53,405 bases of DNA, taken from assembly GCA_900546005.1 (NCBI GenBank), contig URBJ01000003.1:1-53405 (forward strand), in the 5' to 3' direction. The DNA is from an uncultured Alistipes sp. (lineage in GTDB: Bacteria > Bacteroidota > Bacteroidia > Bacteroidales > Rikenellaceae). The notes beneath the pieces were generated by a model, which was not told where the DNA came from, made no database searches, and saw only the letters and a list, made by a program, of their open reading frames with translations. The position numbers and the translations under genes are program-made. Shown here piece after piece: positions 47,054 to 53,405 of this stretch (position 1 is its first letter; each line of letters starts with the position of its first letter).

Positions 47054-47087
47054 ATCGGGCGGAACGAAGCAAATCGTTCCGCCCGAT
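47054..47087 (+). terminator. Strong terminator after the glycosidase gene
   Basis: ATCGGGCGGAACGA (47054-47067) pairs exactly with TCGTTCCGCCCGAT (47074-47087), loop AGCAAA, then CTTTTT. It stands almost 190 bases past the stop codon; the rest of 46868-47224 shows no gene. Confidence 0.88.
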
Positions 47088-47224
47088 CTTTTTCAGCACA
47101 CATCACGTCGCAAACAGGAGCACTTTCCCTCTATCCTCTGCCCCCCCGGCCGCACTCCCTCCTCCACAAAATTGGCTTGCTTCGAAAACCCGCGCGTTTG
47201 CGAACGAACATTCGCAAGAATCGC

Positions 47225-47232
47225 TATCTTTG
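47225..47232 (+). promoter_or_regulatory. -7 element of the 47.3 kb operon
   Basis: TATCTTTG matches the consensus; the nearest TTTG (47197-47200) is 24 bases upstream, longer than usual. The inferred leader is about 14 bases to the ATG at 47253. Confidence 0.5.
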
Positions 47233-47252
47233 TGGGAAAATTACGGACTCAA

Positions 47253-48320
47253 ATGATCCTCAGAAACTGCAAAATCTTCGTTGCTCTTCTCGCAATCACA
47301 CTGGCCTTCCGGCCGGAAGCCCAAGCACAACAAGTCGTATGGGGTGCCTCGTTCGACTTCTTTTTCGATAACCGCGAATACAAAAGCGAAATCAACTGGC
47401 CGCAAACCCTCTTCGGAGCCCGCATCGCTCCGGAACTCGGTATCCGATGGCAACAGCGCCACTCGTTGATGATGGGTGTCGACCTGCTGGCCAATTTCGG
47501 AACCAAACCGTTCCAAACGGACAACGAGATCTTCGGATACTACCAATACGACGGACCGAAATTCAAGGCATGGGCCGGCGTCATCCCACGCAGAAAGACC
47601 ATCGGCGACTATCCGAGCGTCTTCTTCAGCGATTCGGTCCGGTATTACGACCCGAACCTCACCGGTCTGCTGCTACAATACTCCGGAGGACGGGGATACG
47701 TCGAATTCGGCTGTGACTGGAACAGCATGCTGTCTACCGACAAGCGGGAAAAATTCCTGCTCTTTTCGGCCGGACGGATCAATCAGGGCATGTTCTATGG
47801 CGGCTACCACCTCTCGATGTACCACCACGCGGGAACGATTACCGAGGATGGCGTAGTCGACAACATCCTGCTGCATCCGCACGTCGGAGCCGATTTCAGC
47901 AAGATGACCGGTCTGGAGAAGCTCTCGCTGCAAGTCGGTTGGCTGCAAGCTTTCCAGAATGACCGCAAATATGTCGGAGAGTACGTAACGCCCGGAGGTG
48001 CCCAAATCGAGCTTAAGGTGCAGATGTGGAAACTCGGTATATTCAACACGCTCTATGCGGGCAAGAACCTGATGCCCTACTACGTTGCCGATCCGTCGCT
48101 GGACTACGGACCGGGATTGTACTGGGGAGAACCTTGGTACCGCACCGAGAACAATATCTACGACCGTTTGGAGATCTATTGGGAGCCCATCCGCAACGAC
48201 ATCATGAAGCTTCGGGTCGCTTCGGTCCACCACTTCGACGGCAAAAAATGGGGATGGCAGCAGAAGGTACTCTTCTCGATCGATCTGGGTCAACGCAAAT
48301 TGTTTAAAAACAAAAAATAG
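47253..48320 (+). CDS. Outer-membrane porin-like beta-barrel protein
   Basis: 355 residues from the ATG at 47253 (MILRNCKIFVALLAITLAFR), with signal cleavage near AQA-Q; the frame continues upstream but across the promoter element. The remainder is alternating strands with many aromatic girdle residues (VVWGASFDFFFDNREY, GLLLQYSGGRGYVEFGCDW, YGPGLYWGEPWY) ending in KVLFSIDLGQRKLF. I do not recognise a named family. It is six bases before the histidinol-phosphatase gene; the link between them is not obvious. Confidence 0.75.
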   Translation: MILRNCKIFVALLAITLAFRPEAQAQQVVWGASFDFFFDNREYKSEINWPQTLFGARIAPELGIRWQQRHSLMMGVDLLANFGTKPFQTDNEIFGYYQYDGPKFKAWAGVIPRRKTIGDYPSVFFSDSVRYYDPNLTGLLLQYSGGRGYVEFGCDWNSMLSTDKREKFLLFSAGRINQGMFYGGYHLSMYHHAGTITEDGVVDNILLHPHVGADFSKMTGLEKLSLQVGWLQAFQNDRKYVGEYVTPGGAQIELKVQMWKLGIFNTLYAGKNLMPYYVADPSLDYGPGLYWGEPWYRTENNIYDRLEIYWEPIRNDIMKLRVASVHHFDGKKWGWQQKVLFSIDLGQRKLFKNKK

Positions 48321-48326
48321 ATCCCG

Positions 48327-49184
48327 ATGGACGGAAGTCGGCCGGCAAACCGGACAAATTACCACAGCCACTGTTCGTTCTGCGACGGGAAGGCCCCGAT
48401 GGAGGAGTTCATCAAGGAGGCAATCCGACAGGGATTTTCGGCTTACGGAATCTCTTCGCACGCTCCGCTTCCGTTCGCCACGGCATGGACCTTGGATCGG
48501 AACCGGGTCAACGACTACTTGGACGAAATCGAGCGGATGAAAAGGCTGTACGGAGATCGGATCGAGATCTACGCCGGTATGGAGATCGACTACTTGGACG
48601 AAACGAGTAATCCGGCCTCGCCGTTTTTCCAGCAGCTACCATTAGATTATCGAATCGGATCGGTACACGTCATGCGCGACGACTACGGAACGTACGTCGA
48701 TATCGACACCCGTCCAGAAGTGCTCGTCGAACGGCTCCGGGAACACTTCGGGAACGATCTGGAACGGCTCGTCCGGAACTACTTTGCCAAACTGATGCGA
48801 ATGGTCGAGGCGGGAGGTTTCGATATTGTCGGACATGCCGACAAACTCTACATGAATGCAGAACGTTGCCAGCCGGGTATTACCTCCACAACGTGGTACA
48901 AGGAGATCATCCACGAGTACTTCGGTCGAATCGCCCACAAGGGTCTGATGGTAGAGATCAACACAAAAAAATTCGAATCGGCAGGCTGTTTCTCCCCCTC
49001 GATCGAACATTTCCCGCTGTTAAAAGAGTTAAACATACCGGTAGTGGTCGATTCGGATGCACACCGTCCCGAAAACATCAACAGCGGCCGTGAAGAGGCC
49101 CTGCGAGCGCTAAAAAAGGCTGGATTTACGCATGTCATGGAGCTACATGGAGGGTCGTGGCAGCAGGTCCCGATAGGTGCATAA
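48327..49184 (+). CDS. hisK: PHP-domain histidinol-phosphatase
   Basis: 285 residues. PHP metal motifs are in order: NYHSHCSFCDG (His pair), ISSHAPLPF, AGMEIDYLDE (Glu), IGSVHVM (His), DIVGHADKL (His) and VVDSDAHRPENI (Asp-His). This is the HisJ/HisK-type histidinol-phosphatase, which dephosphorylates L-histidinol phosphate in histidine synthesis; promiscuous PHP phosphoesterase activity is possible. No other his gene is present here. Convergent with the WG-repeat gene, with 53 bases between. Confidence 0.85.
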   Translation: MDGSRPANRTNYHSHCSFCDGKAPMEEFIKEAIRQGFSAYGISSHAPLPFATAWTLDRNRVNDYLDEIERMKRLYGDRIEIYAGMEIDYLDETSNPASPFFQQLPLDYRIGSVHVMRDDYGTYVDIDTRPEVLVERLREHFGNDLERLVRNYFAKLMRMVEAGGFDIVGHADKLYMNAERCQPGITSTTWYKEIIHEYFGRIAHKGLMVEINTKKFESAGCFSPSIEHFPLLKELNIPVVVDSDAHRPENINSGREEALRALKKAGFTHVMELHGGSWQQVPIGA

Positions 49185-49237
49185 AACGCCTCTCGACCGG
49201 ATTCGATCGGATGCGCTATGCCTCACGAGATCGGACG

Positions 49238-50777
49238 CTATGAGTAGACCTTTTCGGGAATGCCATACTCTACGGCTTCCCGCAGAATAGCTCCGGAAGA
49301 ATCGATCTCGAGATAGCGACCGTTTTGAACGACAACAGCCTTCCCATTCTGAAAATCATAGGCTTCGTCATACATCAACGGAATGACTACGGTCCCGTCG
49401 TGACGAATATATCCGAACCGATTCTCTAAGCCGACGGCTATCAGTTCGTTATCGATGCTGCCCATACTATGGTAGATCAGCGGGACGACACATGCTCCGT
49501 TTCGATCGAACAGTCCGAAACAGCCGTCACACGATGCCTTGACCGTGCCGAAGTGGCAGTTCCACTCGATCTCTTCATAGGCGGGAGGGAGTATCTCCTC
49601 TCCTGTTTTATCGATCAATCCGTAATACCCTTCGAGCAGGACACAGGCCCGTCCTTCGGCAAAATCATCGGCCCAATCGTAATGAAGCGCGATCACCTCC
49701 TTGCCGGTGTAGTCCAGATAGCCCCAACGGTCATTCTTGCTGACACAGATCATCGCTTCACAGACCGGCCCGACCCAATCATACCGCTCTTCGAGAAGAG
49801 CCCGATTGATCATTCGTGGGGCCGCACTTTCCGCAGGTATCGATTCCGGTACTTTGGACGAAACATCCCGTCGTTCGGATCCAAACCTTTGCAACACACG
49901 GGCATCCAACTCCGTTCCGTCTTCCATAAGCTGCAACAGAGCCCCGCGCAAAGCGTACCGATCCCGGACGGTTTTGTTACACGGGTCGATCGACGCGATG
50001 ATCTTTTGCACCGACAGGCAACCCGCACGCTCCGCCGCTTCGAGAAGCGTCGGCAGGAACGAGGAACAAACCGGTCGCTGAAACATCGGATCGCCTTTCA
50101 ACGTCCGGTAGATCTCGGGGCAGGCAATCATTGCCTTCAGAGCGAGGGCCATATTGGCCAGCATCACCAGATCGGTATGCTGCGCCGTTATATTTTCGGA
50201 TTCTTTCGAAAGCAACTGCAACCGCTCGTAATGAATCAGCCGAAGCGTACCATCCGAAAGCTGGATAATGTTTTTCGGAGCGAGCGAACAATGTACCAAA
50301 CCGCTGTCAATCCACAACGGCCATGCGACAAAATTCGCGTAACAATTCGTGTAGCTTCTCCCGATTGTCCTCCCGACAGAGTTCATCGAAGACCGTATCC
50401 AAGCGTTTCGCCCCTCGGGGCATCTCCATCAGCACCACATCCGTATAACAGCTCTGTCCCAAATCGTCGAAGACGAGCAACTCTTGACTCAGATAGCGAT
50501 AATCCACCAGACAGGTACTCTTTCGACTTCTTTGTGCGATGATCTCCGCGATACGACTATATCGGATAAACCGTTCGTGATCTCTATCGAGCAGACACGT
50601 GAGCACATACCCGCATCTCTGCCACGACACGGGGAAAGAGATCATGCGGCCCGACACCGTAAACACGGGACGTCCCGAACGATCCGTCACTAACACCACA
50701 TCCCGCAACGTACGGAAACGGCCCTCCTCGTTTTCGACCGACTCCAACACTTGACAAACCGACAACGACATACGCAT
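49238..50777 (-). pseudogene. WG-repeat pseudokinase, one-base frameshift in the kinase domain
   Basis: Two overlapping frames together make one protein: 50777-50307 (156 residues, kinase N-lobe and start of the C-lobe) and ~50310-49238 (rest of the kinase and WG repeats). The first frame stops in RMAVVD; removing one base of GATTGA near 50307-50312 gives RMAVVDDSGLVHCSLAPKNI, aligning with RMALELLSEDFAHGDLKQDN of the kinase paralogue at 51.9-53.3 kb. The 1540-base span is one base more than 513 codons. Catalytic residues are lost: Lys replaced by Thr60 (VLTC for ALKC), HGD replaced by HCS, DYD replaced by HYE. Four to five WG repeats follow (DRWGYLDYTGKEVI, YYGLIDKTGEEI, NRFGYIRHDGTVVI). Translation is coupled to the vWA gene by TGATG. 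Confidence 0.8.
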
Positions 50778-51634
50778 CAGAATAAAAAGTTCACACTCAC
50801 TGAACCGACATTCATCATATCGATCAGGTCGGTCATCCCGGCATTGTAGCTGATCCCCCTGAAGTGTTTTCCGGAGTGTCCTTTCAAGGCAGCGATCTCC
50901 TCTTCATACACTTCGGGCATCTCACTCGACATCCGATAGAGCAACCGGGCATAACGTTGATCGGGAAGCTCCTCTTCCGATTGGGGGAAAAGCACTGGAT
51001 CACTTGCCTCTCCGGAGCAGATATGTATATTGACCAATAGCGCCTGTCCGTCGTCTGTGGAAAGCATCCGAATCTTTTCAGCCATATCGAGCAGTTGGCG
51101 GTCGTCGCCGTCTGAGGATTCGCCATCGGTAATATTGAAGATCGTCGGAGGATAGCTTGCCCGATGTTTCTCTTGTGCGCACCACGACTTACAGAGTTCG
51201 CAACATGCCGACAGGGCCTTGAACATCGGAGTTTTACCCGCAGCATAGGGTTTGACCCACTGTTTCTGCAGCGTCGACACGACTGTAGTCCGTCCATCGG
51301 GCATCCTGCGTTCCTGTTCCATTCTCAGTTCGGGCAGCTCCACATCGGCCAGATCTTGCGAAGAGACAAACTGACGGTTGGCCTCTTTCCATAACGAGAC
51401 GACCTGATCGTCGTGATACCCCAACACGGCAATATCGAAATAGGACCGATAGCCGTCATCCCGTTTGCAACGGAACATCAGTTCTGCGATCATTCGGTTC
51501 ACGATCAGAGCAACAGCTTCGGCTTTCGACATTTTCCGTTGCATGAAAACGGTCGGTTCACTCATCGATCCGGACTGGTCAATCAGAATAATGAAGGCTA
51601 CCGGATGAGTACGGTTTATTCTGGCTGAATACAT
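50777..51634 (-). CDS. von Willebrand factor A-domain protein
   Basis: 285 residues, one vWA domain with an intact metal-ion site: D19-x-S-x-S in IILIDQSGSMSEP, T135 in AAGKTPMF and D170 in FNITDGES. No signal peptide or membrane helix, so cytoplasmic. This is the TerY-like class of stand-alone vWA proteins that often accompany protein kinases and PP2C phosphatases (family knowledge, TerY-P type triads). Its stop overlaps the start of the pseudokinase gene by one base. It has its own promoter 240 bases after the active-type kinase gene. Confidence 0.9.
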   Translation of the reverse strand: MYSARINRTHPVAFIILIDQSGSMSEPTVFMQRKMSKAEAVALIVNRMIAELMFRCKRDDGYRSYFDIAVLGYHDDQVVSLWKEANRQFVSSQDLADVELPELRMEQERRMPDGRTTVVSTLQKQWVKPYAAGKTPMFKALSACCELCKSWCAQEKHRASYPPTIFNITDGESSDGDDRQLLDMAEKIRMLSTDDGQALLVNIHICSGEASDPVLFPQSEEELPDQRYARLLYRMSSEMPEVYEEEIAALKGHSGKHFRGISYNAGMTDLIDMMNVGSVSVNFLF

Positions 51635-51737
51635 ACGGTTATGATTTCATTGACAAAACGACATTTTCATCAGAAGAGGGATCCACGGTCCCTCAACCGT
51701 TTTTTTGCTCTCTAAGAAGAGACTTTCACCTTTGAAA

Positions 51738-51768
51738 CAAAGTTACGTATCCTTTCGAAAAATCGCAA
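51738..51768 (-). promoter_or_regulatory. Promoter of the vWA-pseudokinase operon
   Basis: Minus strand: TTG (51766-51768), 20 bases, TAACTTTG (51738-51745). The inferred start near 51731 gives a ~97-base leader. The region 51760-51830 is strongly AT-rich. Confidence 0.6.
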
Positions 51769-51872
51769 GCGCCTTATTTTGTAGTAAAATTATAAATTTT
51801 TGTCATTTTTTTATAAAGCAACACATACAAAAACAACCGGCAGAGGGACCTCATCTCGGACAGATTCCCCAT

Positions 51873-53305
51873 CTACCGTACTTTTTTCCCCGTTCGATCG
51901 ATACTGAATATTTCGCCTTCGCACTCCACACGAGCCCTGCCGCCGCGGAAACACCCTGCATGATCGAACGCTGCATCGATCACCATCGTACCCTCCGTAT
52001 CGATATATCCGAACTTGCCGTCTATCCGCACAACCGCAAGGCCCTCCCTGAAATTGGAGGCAAACGCATAGCGCAACGGGACAACAGGCTTGCCTTCGCT
52101 GTCGATAAAGCCAAACAACTCCTCCCTACACACCACGGCCCGTCCGTCACAGAAAGGACCGACGTACGAATACCCGCGACAATCGAGCCGACACGCTCCG
52201 GAACAATCGATCACACAATACCCTGCCGGTGTCCGTACGACCGCCAAGCCTTCACGGAAGGGTGTGGCATCGAGATAGATCGGTGCCAACAATACTTCAC
52301 GACAATCGAGATCGGCATACCCGAACAACCCTCCGCTGCGGAATACGGCACAACGGGTATCCTCCTCATCGATGATCTCCACCTCTTCGAGCAGATCCGT
52401 TTTCGGATGGATCAGCGCTTGCAGCAGCGATTTCAACTCCGGGATTGCAGGATCCGACCGCTTCATGACACGGGCCAGAGCCACAAGTTCGGTGCTCCCT
52501 TCGAGCTCCCACTGCGTGGTCAGCGTTTTCAGAAGAGCCGATGCGCCCCGACTCGTCTCCCGAGCATCCAACACGATATTTTCACCATCGAAATAGCGGA
52601 AAAACAACGACGGATCATGCACCAACGCATAGAGGCTCAACACGATTATGGCGATCGGATAGTCGTCTATGGCTTTCGAGAAGAAACGTTCGTCGCGAGC
52701 CGGATGCTGATACAACGGAGAGCCGAGCACCTTGCCATGCTGCCCGGAGAACTCCGGAAGAAACGCACCGTCGTAGTCGATCAACCGAAGCCGGTCTTCG
52801 TTGTCCACCAGAATGTTGTCTTGTTTGAGGTCGCCATGTGCAAAATCTTCAGAGAGCAACTCCAGCGCCATCCGCACGAAACTTTCGGTCAGGCGCTTCA
52901 ACCCCTCCCGATCATTCATCCGGCACAAGCGGCCAAGCCGATTGCCTAACGACTCTCCGTCGATCCACTCCATGACGACAACCGGATATCTGCTTCCCGT
53001 TCCGGCCTCATCATCGACCAACAGTTCATCGGGAAGATACCGTGCTTCGATCAAATAGGGCAACCGTCTCTCTGCCAAGTCGGCATAAATCGCCTCTGCC
53101 CGGAACGGAGCATACATGTAACACTTCAGCGCATACTTCCGACCATCCTCGCGACAGACCCGGAAGACGACCGAATAGTTCCCAGCACGAAAAGAGGGCC
53201 GCCCTGAGCATCATACTCGGGACGGACCTCTCCCCATGTTCTGAAGCGATGCCAAGAGTCTCCGACCGCTTCCATATAACGACAAATCGTCGGACGTTTG
53301 CGCAT
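51873..53305 (-). pseudogene. Serine/threonine-type kinase with WG repeats, one-base frameshift in the N-lobe
   Basis: An ATG at 53305 opens MRKRPTICRYMEAVGDSWHR...GGPLF, and the frame then fails at a run of four T (53190-53193); a fifth T restores FRAGNYSVVFRVCREDGRKY followed by ALKCY, a normal glycine-loop and VAIK lysine (K61 in merged numbering). From 53117 the frame is intact: VVVMEWIDGESL hinge, catalytic H157-G-D159 and N164 in FAHGDLKQDNILV, then D177-Y-D179 in place of DFG. The C-terminus has about five WG repeats (LFGYADLDCREVL, LFGFIDSEGKPVV, KFGYIDTEGTMVI). Span 1433 bases, one short of 478 codons. Apart from the frameshift all catalytic residues are present. As it stands only a lobe-truncated protein starting at 53117 could be made. 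Confidence 0.8.
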
Positions 53306-53308
53306 ACG

Positions 53309-53405
53309 CTATTGATTTTCCATGTAGTTTATACACCAATGCAGATACGCCCTTTCACTCGCCACACTCCCCCAAGTCAAGCATTACCTCCTTGCCTTGG
53401 CAGAC
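53309..53405 (-). CDS. 3' end of an upstream gene of the kinase operon (partial, possibly frameshifted)
   Basis: A minus-strand frame ends ASERAYLHWCINYMENQ with stop at 53309-53311, four bases before the kinase ATG. Going upstream it meets a stop at 53384-53386. If the run of five G at 53369-53373 were four, it would instead join VCQGKEVMLDLG in the neighbouring frame. Too little is in the window to name a family. Confidence 0.3.

Noticed and set aside
1..53405. CRISPR arrays and insertion sequences
   Set aside because: I saw no regularly spaced repeats, no transposase and no cas gene.

Overview
The window looks like chromosomal DNA of a Bacteroidales bacterium, most likely Alistipes or a close Rikenellaceae relative (inference). 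The signs are many promoters with a TAnnTTTG element about 20 bases downstream of TTTG or TTG, almost no Shine-Dalgarno sites, carboxypeptidase-regulatory-domain outer-membrane barrels, 6-bladed beta-propeller lipoproteins, DUF3575 and DUF6808 proteins, a GH127 enzyme, and tRNAs without an encoded CCA. Most of the window is moderately GC-rich; the first ~3.3 kb is visibly AT-rich and probably acquired.

Left edge (1-3.1 kb, minus strand): a compact restriction-modification operon of an XRE controller, a fused nuclease/N6-adenine methylase and a specificity subunit. The specificity gene is broken between its two target-recognition domains at a run of eight G; nine G would restore a normal two-domain protein, so it is a strong phase-variation candidate. 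Then (3.5-9.1 kb) come a potassium-channel-like protein, a UbiA/MqnP prenyltransferase, lepA, tRNA-Gly(CCC) and two tandem paralogous secreted proteins of unknown role.

9.8-17.8 kb (minus strand): a complete anaerobic glycerol regulon, glpA-glpB-glpC-glpK-glpF, then an outer-membrane barrel gene and a DeoR/GlpR-type repressor. Two 25-base near-identical repeats lie over and upstream of the glpA promoter and are probably the repressor's operators. 18.2-28.3 kb (plus strand): GH25 lysozyme lipoprotein, nadB, a ThuA-like lipoprotein, prfC, a large outer-membrane barrel, lysS and tpiA. 28.4-33.8 kb (minus): a tripartite RND efflux operon. 34.2-36.6 kb: another outer-membrane barrel behind two near-duplicate promoters.

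36.8-38.3 kb (minus): a three-gene cassette that resembles a phage lysis module but has no other phage genes around it. 38.7-49.2 kb (plus): DUF3575 protein, lipoprotein and beta-propeller; tRNA-Arg(UCU); an SGNH-like protein, a GH127 beta-L-arabinofuranosidase and a GH71/99-like protein; an outer-membrane protein and a PHP-type histidinol-phosphatase.

Right edge (49.2-53.4 kb, minus): a signalling locus with a von Willebrand A protein and two paralogous kinase-plus-WG-repeat proteins. One keeps the kinase catalytic residues; the other has lost the ATP lysine, the catalytic Asp and the metal-binding Asp. Each kinase reading frame carries a one-base frameshift, and a third is suspected in the gene running off the right edge. 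The three strongest leads are the G8-interrupted specificity gene, the vWA/kinase/pseudokinase locus and the stand-alone lysis-like cassette.
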